In this document: positions 1 to 10,684 of the stretch, in pieces
Position numbering within the stretch: the stretch's first letter is position 1
Layout: each line of letters starts with the position of its first letter
Position numbers and translations under genes: made by a program
Origin: a virus
DNA: 29,723 nt
Virus record (IMG/VR): IMGVR_UViG_3300032181_000638
Location: 1-29,723 of that record
Strand: one strand, 5' to 3'
Notes under the pieces: model-generated
Databases searched by the model: none
What the model was told of the DNA's origin: nothing
What the model saw: only the letters and a program-made list of their open reading frames with translations

Positions 1-3000
1 ACTGCTTATCACACCAAGGGTGATGCTTATTGGAAAGATGACTGGAGAAACTTCCACATCCGTGCTTCTGATGACTCCTTCATCCAGTGTGTTTCGGTCT
101 TTGCTGTTGGTTTCTTCGATCACTTCCTGATGGAAAGTGGTGGTGACATGTCGATCACCAACTCGAACTCCAACTTCGGTAACACATCTCTACACTCTAT
201 TGGTTATAAGGGATTTGCTTTTAACCAAGACAAGGGTGGTTATATCACGGATATTGTTCCTGTCAAAGCAGTTGAAACAGATGCTTTCAACATTAAGACA
301 CTAAAATATTTCCCACTATCTAATCAAGCTACTAAGGTTGCTGGAAACCAAACAAAACTATATTATTCTGGTGATGATGTATATTCACCATTTACCAAAC
401 CTGCCACATCGATTGATGGTTTTAGACTTGGTTCCAAGACGGATGACAAAATCTATCTAAAACTACCTAAAGTTGGTGGTGGCAATGCTATCTTTGAAGA
501 AACTCTTTCCCCAACTGGATTCAAGAGATATTCTGCTGCTATTGAAACTCTAAATCCTGATGGAGTCAACATTAACAATAATGCTCAAGATGCTTCCAAC
601 CTCATTGAAGCAAACAAAGCATTTATCCAAAGAGAGGCATACAATTACATTATCACCAAGTATCCAGAACTACAAACCCGTGAAACTATCACGATCGAAA
701 AATGTGAAAGAGACATTGGATATGTTGTAGATGCTGTAATTCAAGATTTGAGAGTTGGTGGCAACATCAACATGATCAAAGCTGCTGAAGGATATTATGT
801 TGGTGGCACACTGTCTTATATTGATACTGAATTCAACGAATCTATTGAAGCATACGAGTACGTAAAGAACCTCTGTATTGCTGCAATGAGAAACTTTGAT
901 ATTCTCATTGTCAATCCTGTAATTGACCAAAATAGTTCAATTATTGATATTGGCGATACTTCTGGTATTTTGGTTGGTATGACAGTACGTCATATGGATT
1001 ATACCGACCAAGCAAATGGTGACAATCCATATAATTTTGTAAATGGTAGATTACGTCGTGATATCGCTACATTCTCTTCTGGTTCTGATGTACTAGGTGG
1101 AACCAAATATGTAAGGAGAATTGTTGACTCCGAGCGTATTGAGATTGGAACCGTAGCACCAACTCTATCTGTAAATTCTGATGGAATTCTTGAGGTAGAT
1201 CTTGGAGCAGAGGCACTTCCAACTGGAAATAGCAATGCTGGAGCATATCTACACTTTGAGTTCCCTCAAACAGCTGATGCTACTGACGATCCAGATATTT
1301 TGGTCGGAGCATTTACTGATATCGCTCCTGTTAGAGATAGTGATGTACTCCAAGATACTACGGCATGGGTAATTCCTTCTGGACATGGCACATATCCAGA
1401 ATGTTCTGGTATTGCTACCACTATTGCTGAAAACTATTTCGGTCAATTCTTCTTGATCCTTAACAATGGATTAACACCTCTCGGTGGCACAGAAGTTGAT
1501 GCTTATAATCTATTGCTAGCTAACAAAGATTGGATTGCTAATGAAGCATATTCAAATATGTTGGCTGATGTCAGCACAGATCCCTCTTTTGTTCCTTCGT
1601 TAGGTTCTTCTAATTGGATATCTAAGATTCTTAACTTCATTGAATCGGTAGCATATAACATTAAGTTTGGTACTGCTGATGGCGATGCTTCTACTAATAG
1701 AGTATATGATCATGCTCTAGAGTATGTACAGAATCCTGGAGCAATTTCTGGTGATAGAGATGAGTTACTTATTCTCTATACAGAGGCTAGAGATCTTGCT
1801 ATCATAGCAATGAGAAATGACAGTAGGTATGTTACTACTGGCAACCACGGATATACTCAATTCTTTGATAATAGAGTACTGGGAGATGCTTCTGGTCAAC
1901 CAGGAGTTTATGATTTTGATAATGACTGTGCTGATATTGCTTCTACTATCACCACATTCACTAGCTATGTTACTCAGGCTATTGGTACTGACGATTTCCC
2001 TGGTAGCATTCTAACTCCTGTTGCTATCCCTGATATTGAACCCGACTTCACTATTGCTACTAGAATTGAACCAACAATCGATACAGCAAATCTTGCTGCT
2101 AGAGCAACTCTATTCAGTATTGATACTGGTGGTGCTACATCGAATCCCCACTATTTTGAGACTGGAACTCCTGTAAGACTTGTTCCTAGATTGAGAGATG
2201 GTGTTGATTCTAGTACCATCGATAAGCGTATTGTTAGACTTCCTAAAGGATTTGATACTAACACTATCTACTACGTAATTGCTCCTGGTAGAACAACTCA
2301 ACCAGAAAACTATGCTGATGGAGCAACTTATCCAAATACATTTACTAATCAGCAGACAACCAAGTTGATGCTTGCCACAACTAGGGAGAACGCTTCTGCT
2401 GGTATCTACATGTACTCTCCTGAAACTGAGTCTGTAGACTATAACGTAGAGATCGATCTATATCAATATGTTCTTGACGATTCTTACAGACTACATCAAT
2501 ATGAGTGTAATTTCGAATCTGGTCAAGCTCAGACAATCGTTACAGATGTTCCTCACGTTTTTGACGTTCCTGGAACAACTGATCATGTTCAGGAAATCTT
2601 CTTCAGAACATTTGGTGATGACTCTACTTTACCAGAACTTCCCAGTGGAGATACTGTAAATCCAAACAAGATTTACTATGCTAGATATGAAACTGAGAAG
2701 AGATTCTCTGTTTATGAAGAAGCTTCTCATGCTGTTGCTGGTACTCCGAAGATTACTTTTAACATTGGAACTTCTTCCGCTCCAATTGGAAAGAACTTCT
2801 TTGTATTCGCTAATAAGCGTGAGTCTCCTGTAAGATTTGATCCTACTAGAGATGATAGCGATCTACTACCAGATAATCAAGAGACGACAACTGGTCAGTG
2901 GTTCATTCAAACTACGGATGCTTATGATCCAGCGGTCAATATCATTGCTAGAATGAATCAGATTGGAGATGACCTCAAGGATGCTCGCTCTAAGAATACA

Positions 3001-6000
3001 ACATACGAAAGACTTGAGGACGACAGAGGTGCTCTTGATAGAATCTATCGCTTACGTTATGTTATTCCTAAGTTTGCTGATGGTGTACGTGATCCTCTCA
3101 ATGGTTTCGTTCTTAAGGCAAGAACTGATACTACAAGAAGATTAGTACCACAGAAGATTGTACTTAAACCAATTTCTAGTGGATCACCAGAACGTGCTCA
3201 ATTCTTCATTGATGTCGATGGTGTCGCTCAACCACAACAACTTGGACTCCCAGCTGCTGATCTAGATCTAAACTTTGTATATGATCCATACAAGTCTGAC
3301 TCTGTAAAGATTATTCCATCTTCTCAAACGGAATCTGGAGTTGCTTTCAGTATTCAATCCGCCAGAACCATTGAAAGTGGTACAAATACTGGAAGACTAG
3401 AACTAACTGTATTTGACCATACAATCACTGATGATGCTATCAGAAATGAACAGTTCATTACTGTCAAGATTGAAGCTCCACAAGGCGGTACTTTTAGAAC
3501 CAATGCTACACAGAACAATGATGGTTCTAAGACTGGTGAGATTAACAAAATCTTCTGGAATGGATTTGCTAGTGGTTCTGGTTATGTCCAGGCTTATTTC
3601 AATGTTGATGGAACCGATGAGCATTACCTAGTCCTCAAAGAACTAGAAGAAAATAATGAAGAAAGAGAGACGGTTGAGTATAACCCAATCGTTGCTACTA
3701 CTTTATTCCAACCAGTACTAGATGCTGATAATGATCCAGTATTGGATGCTAATGGTAATGCCGTTAACATTTACGCCAAACTTCTTGCCAAGCAAGATAG
3801 TATTGGATCCCCAGACTATGCTTTAGCGAAGTCTCTCAAGCAAGATTATCTCTACAGCGACAAGGAGACTAATGTTTTCACCATGACCCCTGGTGACGTT
3901 ATTACTGACGACGCTAACAATGGTTATGAAATTGTTTCTGTCGAAGACATCGGTGAGATTGAAGATACTTTCTACATCTTTGATGTTGAAGAGATCAAAC
4001 GTCGTATTCCTAACCAGCAAGAAGGTATTTACTACCTGACATGTGTTAAGGGTAACGTTTCTCCTTATCCTACTGGTGCTGGTGTTGGTACGAACTTTAG
4101 AAACTTCAAGTTCTCCCAACCTATTTCTCAACTCTATCCAATCAACTACAAGAACGATCCTCTGTGGTTCAAGCAATTGGATCTTGAGTACACTGATCCT
4201 CCAGCTACTATTTGTGCTGCTGACAACTTTATCCATGGTCTTGTTACTACAAACGATTACAAGAACAGCACAACCAAAGAAGTTATCGTAGATCTTGTCA
4301 AGAACCCTGCTCTAAACAGATATTCTTACACGAATACAACTTCTGGTCCTACTGGAAAGACACTTGACAACAGAATTCAGGCACAAGAAGGTAATGCTAC
4401 CTCTGGTTCTGAGGATCGCCTAATTCCTATTGCTGGTGACTCTCCATATCCAACTGAGCAAAGACTATACGTCGAGCTACGTCGTCCTTCTATTGCTAGA
4501 TCTGGTAACCACACGTTTGAATACCTTGGTTTCGGTCCTGGTAACTACTCTACTGGTTTCCCACTCCGTCAGGAAGTTGTCCTGGAAGACATCCAAGACT
4601 TCTATGCTCAGGCAAAGCGTGAAGACGGCGGTATCGTCTTCTACACTGGTCTAAACTCCAATGGTGACCTCTACATTGGTAACAAGAAGATCAACGCTAT
4701 TACAGGCGAAGAGACCTTCCTTGAGAAAGCAGAACTTCTAGAGTCTGATGATGAGGATGATGATGTCGGCGGTCTCGTTACTACCTTTGAACTTCCTGTT
4801 GTATTCGAGCAGGAGATCACGGTAGATGGCGATGCTCTGTTCAACAACCCTGTAACAATCAACGTTGATTCTGATGAAGATAATGCCTTCACGGTAGTTT
4901 CTAACGTTGATTCTCAAGCAACTAATGGTATAAATGATGAGTCTCTAGATTCTCAGACATTCGTAAGAAGCACTATTCCTTCTCAGGGTGATGTTGTAAT
5001 CCATCAGAATCATGTTTATGCTGCTGTATTTAAGTTTAATCCTAGGGGAAATACTGTCCTTCAGGGTCAAGATTACAGCATCAGAACTCATAATGATAAT
5101 CAGAACAGCAGGATTCCTACAAACAAGACTCCTAACCAGACTAATTCTGCTCTAGGATTCCAAGTTCAGTATGGAACACAAGAACCACTCTCTGGGGATA
5201 TGCTCCTCAAGGGCGAAAAAGTTGGTAGAAAGGGATCTCTTGGTTGGATTTATGCCAATGACTATGAGAATAAGAACGCTATCATTGACGAAGTAAGAGC
5301 TACTGGTGGAAACACAGTTCAATTTACTTTAGTTGATGGAGCAAATACCAACTTCCATGAGGTGGAAACTGGTGCTATCATCAGAATTACTGATTTTGGT
5401 GGAGATTTTGCTAATCTCAATGGCATTAGAAAAGTAATTTCTCATACTGGAAATACGTTTGTTCTTGCTGCCCCACTAACCATCACTGCTCCTGATGTGG
5501 GATATGCTCTAAGTGCTATCTCTGTTGTTGATGGAACAGCTACTGTTGAAGTTGAGAATTCTCAGTGGAGAGAATGGGGTATCTTAGGTGCTGAAGCAAT
5601 CAGAACTGATACTGATGATCGTGGTAGATTTAGAGTTGGTATTAACACTCTTTCTAGATCTGCTCATAATGATCATGTCACGGCATTTGTAAGCGAAGCA
5701 ACTAACCCTAATGCTACCCTAGATGTGATGGGTAACACTTGGGTAAGTGGTTATCTGATGAATGAAGGTGAATATGAATCTAATGCTCTAAACAGCAATA
5801 GAATCTATTCTGCTATGAATAGCGCCTTCATTGTTGGACTGCTGAACAATGCTGATGGTGTTGCTGATAGTGCTGTAGTTGCTCTACGTGTTTCTACTAC
5901 AAATGGATTTAGAGGACCTCATAGCGATACACCTGCTAATCAGGTTGGTGCTCCAAGAACTGTCGCTGGTGGTAGAGTTGGTATTAATGTTTCTGAAGGA

Positions 6001-8754
6001 TTAACCAACCACACATTAACAGTTGGTGGTGACGCTAGAATTACTGAAGATGTTCTTCTTGAGAAAAATCTTAAGGTAGATGGTGGAGTTATCTCCACTG
6101 AAGCTACCTCATTCAGTCTCTTGGCAGCAAATGTCACAACAGCTGACATCTTCTCTAACGCTACTCAAATTGATTTCGCTAATAACCTCATTGAAGGATC
6201 CACACAATTCTTCAACCTCTCTAATAACGCTGAAAATCAAACAGTAAGATTCGGTGTTAATTCTTCTGTTGGTGAATTCTTAGTACACAATAATCCAAAC
6301 GCAACCTCTTCTAAGATTAGAATGGGTAACATTGGATCTCCAGAAACAAACGATGCTGTATCTGTTATTAGATTCGGTGGTGCCTTTACCACACAATCTA
6401 ATAACTTAGATCAAGGATCTATCTTCAAGATCTATAACAGATTTACTGAAATTGATGGTGAACTAAGAATCGGTGCTAACGACAACAATAGCACTGCTAA
6501 ACTAACAGCAAGCACTGCTTCTGCCGAGATCTTCCCACTTAATGTTTCTAAACTTGATCTTGCTAATTCTGCCTCTACTATCAACATTGGTGCTGAAGGT
6601 GGTATTACTACAGTTAATAACAGTCTCACTGTTAAGGCAGCATCTCTACTACGTGGCGATGTGACACTTTCTGGTGGTCTTAACTCTGGTAAGTTTGAGG
6701 TTAGAAGAGGTTCGTTCTCTACTGACACTCCAGCTCACATTGTTGGTGATATCGATGTCGCTAACGTTGACTTGTTCAGTAAGGTTGAGATTAATAAGTT
6801 TATCGCTATCACTGGTTCTGATTATTGGGGCGCTGCTGACGTTGCCGACGCTGGTCAGGTTGATGTTAACAACGATGAAGAATGGTTCCTCCCATTCAAC
6901 ACAGCAACAACTAGTGATGTCCTATCTATCGGATCTTACTTATTGATTGATCGTTCTAGACGTGCTCTATTCGATCCAACTAGTTTCACAGCAACTGTTA
7001 CCGCTGGTCAAGATACCATCGATGCTTCAACGGTAACTTGGGCATTTGATCTCGCCAACAATACATATTTCGTTCGTATTGAGCAAGATGATGTATACTT
7101 CGCTGATGGTACTAGAGATGCTGAAGTTACTAATGTAACTGGTACTGTAGTTACATTAAACAAAAACCTCGCTGGAAATACAGTTCCTACTACGGTAGCA
7201 TTCTCTGCTGGTAAGTCCACACAAGGAAGTGCTCCTATCGGTGAACAATACAGCGAACTTCTACAGATTGTTGAACTTACTAACTTGAACGCTATTGGTA
7301 ATCTACCTTTACGTGTCAAAGTCAAGAGAGCTCGTAACCAACTCAATGAAGATGGTACGATGATTGTTGACGGTTCTGGTTATAAGTTCCTCCGTGAAGA
7401 TCACCCCAACAACTCCCTCATCGTTAGATATGATCTTGCTGATAATGTAAGTTTCATTGATGTCAATCCTCTGCCAGCAATCGTTCCTTCTGCTGCTACA
7501 CCAGATGTATTGGTAGATACTGGAGACTTCTCTGGTTCTGTTGGACCTGGAGATATCTTAAGATTCACCGACGCTGAACTTGCTCAAATTACAGCAATCA
7601 ATACAACTTCTCCACAGAGGTTCGTCGTTCATGATGGTAATGATGCTGCTCCAGTTGAGATGTTTACGGTTGATTCTACCAATGGTAACGTTACCATATT
7701 TGGTACTACAACCATAGAGAAGACCCTAACTTTAAATGGTAGTCTAACTGAAGGTCTTGATACCCTTACCATTAATAATGGTATTACCACTACATTTGAA
7801 ATTGATTCTTCTTCTGGAACCCTTTGTATGAAGGGAGATCTGAAAGTTGGTGGTGCTAATTGTGATAGGTTGACTTTAGATGCCTTCAGTGGAAATCTCA
7901 CACTTAGAGGTGGAGATCTTGATATTACTACCGACGATCCTCTCAATAAGAGACTGGAATTTGATACAGACACTGGAAATCTAATTACCTATGGTAATTT
8001 ACAAGTTCTTGGTAAGAATAAGAATGAAATTGAAGGTCAACTAGAGGTTAAGGGTGGAAACTTCAAGGTAGGTATTCAAGATCTGTCACCAAGATGGCAA
8101 CCTAATGTTGGATATAACTTTGGCGATAGAGTTTACTTCGGTGAGTATATCTACGAAGCTACTATTGATGGTATTTCTGGATCTGATGCTCCTATTCATA
8201 CGAATACAACTGGTATTGCTAACGGAACTACCAACTTCAAGTATGTTGAAACCAATAATGTTTCTGACCTATTTGAAATTGAATCTGATGGTTCGATGAA
8301 CTTTGCTGGTCAGCAAGCATTCTTCAGCTCTACTGGTGGTAGAAGATGGGAGTATGTTGGTGAAGGATTTGAAACATATGATTGCCAACCTAATGTTAAC
8401 TATTTTGTCAATCCAGGTGCTAACTTAACAATGAAGTTACCTACTCAGGTTACGGTTGATGGAATCTCTAAACCAGTCAGATCTGGTGATATGATTAGGT
8501 TTGTTGATGTTGGTGGTAACCTAACATATAATGTATCTCTAATTTGTAGAGCAGCTGACGGTGTGTTTGTCCAAGGTGACATCAGTAATGGAAATAACCC
8601 AGATCTTACTGGTATAAATTATAATGGAGGAGAATTGGTTGTACAAACACCACATGCTTCCTTTGGACTGATTTATCTTGGCGAGTTTGACGGCGAAGGA
8701 AATCCAACTGGAGCACCCCCAAGTGCCCGTGGTTGGTGGCTAATGGAGATCTAA
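1..8754 (+). CDS. Giant virion structural protein, tail fibre/baseplate-associated (5' partial)
   Basis: The reading frame is open from base 1 to the TAA at 8752-8754, giving 2917 residues in the window; the true start is upstream. The ATG at 130 is internal: codons before it continue the same beta-helix-like sequence (WRNFHIRASDDSF, then GGDMSITNSNSNFGNTSL at about residues 46-63) and it has no ribosome binding site. In-window residues about 197-300 and 499-606 are two diverged copies of an alpha-helical module (pattern AN-K-x-(F/W)-I-x2-EAY, ending IAAMRN or IIAMRN). Residues about 1490-1521 hold a conserved-looking RRPSIARSGNHTFEYLGFGP stretch. An acidic run (ESDDEDDD) lies near 1581. Residues about 1600-2650 look like fibre-shaft beta repeats (LKVDGG, LEVKGG, short Asn/Thr/Val strands). 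Residues 2698-2753 resemble a CBM5/12-type module (W-x2-N-x2-Y-x2-GD-x-V). I infer a distal tail role from composition and neighbours. I cannot match it to one named T4 protein. Confidence 0.75.
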   Translation, partial: TAYHTKGDAYWKDDWRNFHIRASDDSFIQCVSVFAVGFFDHFLMESGGDMSITNSNSNFGNTSLHSIGYKGFAFNQDKGGYITDIVPVKAVETDAFNIKTLKYFPLSNQATKVAGNQTKLYYSGDDVYSPFTKPATSIDGFRLGSKTDDKIYLKLPKVGGGNAIFEETLSPTGFKRYSAAIETLNPDGVNINNNAQDASNLIEANKAFIQREAYNYIITKYPELQTRETITIEKCERDIGYVVDAVIQDLRVGGNINMIKAAEGYYVGGTLSYIDTEFNESIEAYEYVKNLCIAAMRNFDILIVNPVIDQNSSIIDIGDTSGILVGMTVRHMDYTDQANGDNPYNFVNGRLRRDIATFSSGSDVLGGTKYVRRIVDSERIEIGTVAPTLSVNSDGILEVDLGAEALPTGNSNAGAYLHFEFPQTADATDDPDILVGAFTDIAPVRDSDVLQDTTAWVIPSGHGTYPECSGIATTIAENYFGQFFLILNNGLTPLGGTEVDAYNLLLANKDWIANEAYSNMLADVSTDPSFVPSLGSSNWISKILNFIESVAYNIKFGTADGDASTNRVYDHALEYVQNPGAISGDRDELLILYTEARDLAIIAMRNDSRYVTTGNHGYTQFFDNRVLGDASGQPGVYDFDNDCADIASTITTFTSYVTQAIGTDDFPGSILTPVAIPDIEPDFTIATRIEPTIDTANLAARATLFSIDTGGATSNPHYFETGTPVRLVPRLRDGVDSSTIDKRIVRLPKGFDTNTIYYVIAPGRTTQPENYADGATYPNTFTNQQTTKLMLATTRENASAGIYMYSPETESVDYNVEIDLYQYVLDDSYRLHQYECNFESGQAQTIVTDVPHVFDVPGTTDHVQEIFFRTFGDDSTLPELPSGDTVNPNKIYYARYETEKRFSVYEEASHAVAGTPKITFNIGTSSAPIGKNFFVFANKRESPVRFDPTRDDSDLLPDNQETTTGQWFIQTTDAYDPAVNIIARMNQIGDDLKDARSKNTTYERLEDDRGALDRIYRLRYVIPKFADGVRDPLNGFVLKARTDTTRRLVPQKIVLKPISSGSPERAQFFIDVDGVAQPQQLGLPAADLDLNFVYDPYKSDSVKIIPSSQTESGVAFSIQSARTIESGTNTGRLELTVFDHTITDDAIRNEQFITVKIEAPQGGTFRTNATQNNDGSKTGEINKIFWNGFASGSGYVQAYFNVDGTDEHYLVLKELEENNEERETVEYNPIVATTLFQPVLDADNDPVLDANGNAVNIYAKLLAKQDSIGSPDYALAKSLKQDYLYSDKETNVFTMTPGDVITDDANNGYEIVSVEDIGEIEDTFYIFDVEEIKRRIPNQQEGIYYLTCVKGNVSPYPTGAGVGTNFRNFKFSQPISQLYPINYKNDPLWFKQLDLEYTDPPATICAADNFIHGLVTTNDYKNSTTKEVIVDLVKNPALNRYSYTNTTSGPTGKTLDNRIQAQEGNATSGSEDRLIPIAGDSPYPTEQRLYVELRRPSIARSGNHTFEYLGFGPGNYSTGFPLRQEVVLEDIQDFYAQAKREDGGIVFYTGLNSNGDLYIGNKKINAITGEETFLEKAELLESDDEDDDVGGLVTTFELPVVFEQEITVDGDALFNNPVTINVDSDEDNAFTVVSNVDSQATNGINDESLDSQTFVRSTIPSQGDVVIHQNHVYAAVFKFNPRGNTVLQGQDYSIRTHNDNQNSRIPTNKTPNQTNSALGFQVQYGTQEPLSGDMLLKGEKVGRKGSLGWIYANDYENKNAIIDEVRATGGNTVQFTLVDGANTNFHEVETGAIIRITDFGGDFANLNGIRKVISHTGNTFVLAAPLTITAPDVGYALSAISVVDGTATVEVENSQWREWGILGAEAIRTDTDDRGRFRVGINTLSRSAHNDHVTAFVSEATNPNATLDVMGNTWVSGYLMNEGEYESNALNSNRIYSAMNSAFIVGLLNNADGVADSAVVALRVSTTNGFRGPHSDTPANQVGAPRTVAGGRVGINVSEGLTNHTLTVGGDARITEDVLLEKNLKVDGGVISTEATSFSLLAANVTTADIFSNATQIDFANNLIEGSTQFFNLSNNAENQTVRFGVNSSVGEFLVHNNPNATSSKIRMGNIGSPETNDAVSVIRFGGAFTTQSNNLDQGSIFKIYNRFTEIDGELRIGANDNNSTAKLTASTASAEIFPLNVSKLDLANSASTINIGAEGGITTVNNSLTVKAASLLRGDVTLSGGLNSGKFEVRRGSFSTDTPAHIVGDIDVANVDLFSKVEINKFIAITGSDYWGAADVADAGQVDVNNDEEWFLPFNTATTSDVLSIGSYLLIDRSRRALFDPTSFTATVTAGQDTIDASTVTWAFDLANNTYFVRIEQDDVYFADGTRDAEVTNVTGTVVTLNKNLAGNTVPTTVAFSAGKSTQGSAPIGEQYSELLQIVELTNLNAIGNLPLRVKVKRARNQLNEDGTMIVDGSGYKFLREDHPNNSLIVRYDLADNVSFIDVNPLPAIVPSAATPDVLVDTGDFSGSVGPGDILRFTDAELAQITAINTTSPQRFVVHDGNDAAPVEMFTVDSTNGNVTIFGTTTIEKTLTLNGSLTEGLDTLTINNGITTTFEIDSSSGTLCMKGDLKVGGANCDRLTLDAFSGNLTLRGGDLDITTDDPLNKRLEFDTDTGNLITYGNLQVLGKNKNEIEGQLEVKGGNFKVGIQDLSPRWQPNVGYNFGDRVYFGEYIYEATIDGISGSDAPIHTNTTGIANGTTNFKYVETNNVSDLFEIESDGSMNFAGQQAFFSSTGGRRWEYVGEGFETYDCQPNVNYFVNPGANLTMKLPTQVTVDGISKPVRSGDMIRFVDVGGNLTYNVSLICRAADGVFVQGDISNGNNPDLTGINYNGGELVVQTPHASFGLIYLGEFDGEGNPTGAPPSARGWWLMEI

Positions 8755-8761
8755 ACAACAC

Positions 8762-10684
8762 ATGGCAGGATACAACGTAGTAAAAACACAAAAAGCACTC
8801 CCCATCGGTTCTGTACAACCGTGGGGAGGCAATGTCTCGGATATTCCTTCTGGATGGTTACTATGTAATGGACAAGAATTGCAAGGAAGTGAATATCCAT
8901 TGTTGGCACGTATCCTTAGGGATACATATGGAGGAGAGTGGAATAATGATGATGTGTTCCCAAACTACACAGGAACATTTAGATTACCCCCAACAAATGA
9001 CAAAGCTCTAGCAGATATTTCTGACGAATATTTTGGCATTTCTGAATTTGCTAGTTATCCTAACTGGGCAGCAAATACTCAGTATGGTGCTGGAGATGTT
9101 GTTGTGTATGATGGAACCAAATATAGTGTTAGTTTGAACGATGATACTGCTACTTCTTTTAGTAGTGGTACAACACCACCAACTTCAAATGGATTCACGA
9201 CTCCCGATGGTAAAATAACATATACAGAGCTCTCGGTATCTTCTCTTGTGCCGAATGTTATTGACAATCCAGAAGCTCTTAGTGTTGTTGGTGAATATAT
9301 TGGTTCTTCTTCTCCTGGTTTTGAACCAGGCGACTTAGGTCCTCCTAATACTCAAAATGCCATAACTGACATTTTGATGACATATACTCCAGATCCAGAG
9401 GGAACTGCTCAGGGAATTGCTTTTACTGGAACTCCCCCTAGCGTTGCTGAACCAATATCTATTGATATTGCTGAGGGAACAGTTCAAAATCTAACTAATA
9501 TATCTAACGGAGCTGCTGTTACAGGAACTGGTGTTACTTTTCAGGTTATTTTAGATGAAGATGGTAGTGGTGGAACCAGTTTGAATGTTATTCGTAAGGC
9601 AAAGGGTCAAGGGTATAAACCACAGGATCAAGTTAAAATTCCAGGTACTGCCTTAGTTGATGCTAGTGGAACTTCTGCTAATGATATTGTTATAACTATC
9701 CTGAGTGTAGGATCTTCGTTGTTTGATGGAACTATTACTGGACATCAACTATTACCTGGATTTGGCATCAAAGAGGTTTATATTGCTGCTAGAAAACTAG
9801 GAAGATATCACGTTCCTACTCATTACCATCCAGGTGTATATGAAACTGTTAACTGGAATGATAATAATGCTAGACCTGGAAAGGGTCCAACTATATACAG
9901 TAACCCAACATTCGAAGCACGTGAATTCTTAGAGGCAGAAAACCCATGTTGGGAAGCATTTTTCGGAATATTTGGTGGATGTGCTCCAGAAACTACCCTT
10001 GAGTGTAGTGAACCAACTCATTTCTTTATTGGTGATACAAACAATCCTTCCGATGCTTTGAAAAATGTAATTGGTGGTCAATCAAATGGTCGATATGCCT
10101 GTGGATACTTGGTTGGTGGAATGCCGATTAAAAATAATATTCCATTTAGAACAAATGCTGGTTCTCATGGTATTGCTGTTCAAAGTTTTGTTGGAACTGG
10201 ATCTACTCAAAACTTAAAATCTGGAACAACTAATACAGAAGGTAGTCCAACTGCTGCACTACCGTATACGGGTTCATTTGCCGAACGTTTACAGCAAGTT
10301 AGGGTTGATGGTTATTTTTATCCAGGACACTTGATTCCTGAGAGTGATGAAACATCTCCTATTGAACAACCAAATTATCAAGGATCATATTCTCCAGATC
10401 CTTTGTCTGCTAATTATGGTCCAACTGATACCTTATTTGATACTGCTGGGGTCGATTTTAATATTGAAGCAAATGAAACTCTTGGAAAAACTATAATCGA
10501 AGCACATGATCATGATGGCGAAATTTCTATTCAATATAATGGAGATGACATGTCAGTTTTGGAGACTTTACAAGTGAAAGCAGCTGCTTACGTTAACCCA
10601 GCACCTATTAATGATGCTTTGATGATGACATTTACTACAAGAGTTCCTTCCCTAACCATTGCTAATCTTATTCGAGCATACTAA
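8762..10684 (+). CDS. Tail collar domain protein, short-tail-fibre-like (640 aa)
   Basis: Residues about 13-86 match the phage tail collar pattern (PIGSVQPWGG, then GWLLCNGQEL, YPLLARILRDTYGG and FRLPP), as in the T4 gp12 type. Residues about 100-125 (WAANTQYGAGDVVVYDGTKY) resemble a CBM5/12 carbohydrate-binding module. Residues about 255-315 carry a module with GQGYKPQDQVKIPG, also seen in the 2090-aa protein. Two His-x-His pairs occur (HYH at 354-356, HDH at 582-584); in T4 gp12 and gp37, HxH motifs bind metal along the trimer axis. A Cys-containing segment lies near 396-450. The C-terminus (SLTIANLIRAY) fits the usual end of collar proteins. It starts 7 bases after the previous stop; a GGAG at 8745-8748 is 13 bases upstream, rather far. 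Probable role: host contact or baseplate short fibre; exact position in the virion unknown. Confidence 0.85.
   Translation: MAGYNVVKTQKALPIGSVQPWGGNVSDIPSGWLLCNGQELQGSEYPLLARILRDTYGGEWNNDDVFPNYTGTFRLPPTNDKALADISDEYFGISEFASYPNWAANTQYGAGDVVVYDGTKYSVSLNDDTATSFSSGTTPPTSNGFTTPDGKITYTELSVSSLVPNVIDNPEALSVVGEYIGSSSPGFEPGDLGPPNTQNAITDILMTYTPDPEGTAQGIAFTGTPPSVAEPISIDIAEGTVQNLTNISNGAAVTGTGVTFQVILDEDGSGGTSLNVIRKAKGQGYKPQDQVKIPGTALVDASGTSANDIVITILSVGSSLFDGTITGHQLLPGFGIKEVYIAARKLGRYHVPTHYHPGVYETVNWNDNNARPGKGPTIYSNPTFEAREFLEAENPCWEAFFGIFGGCAPETTLECSEPTHFFIGDTNNPSDALKNVIGGQSNGRYACGYLVGGMPIKNNIPFRTNAGSHGIAVQSFVGTGSTQNLKSGTTNTEGSPTAALPYTGSFAERLQQVRVDGYFYPGHLIPESDETSPIEQPNYQGSYSPDPLSANYGPTDTLFDTAGVDFNIEANETLGKTIIEAHDHDGEISIQYNGDDMSVLETLQVKAAAYVNPAPINDALMMTFTTRVPSLTIANLIRAY

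Noticed and set aside
130-132. ATG as the start of the giant virion protein
   Set aside because: The frame is open to base 1 with continuous beta-helix-like coding before this Met, and there is no ribosome binding site; the gene is cut by the window edge.
3823-4236. 137-codon open frame on the - strand
   Set aside because: It lies fully within the giant virion gene and shows no motif or start signal.
7008-7346. 112-codon open frame on the - strand
   Set aside because: Shadow of the giant virion gene; hydrophobic and Thr-rich without a recognisable domain.
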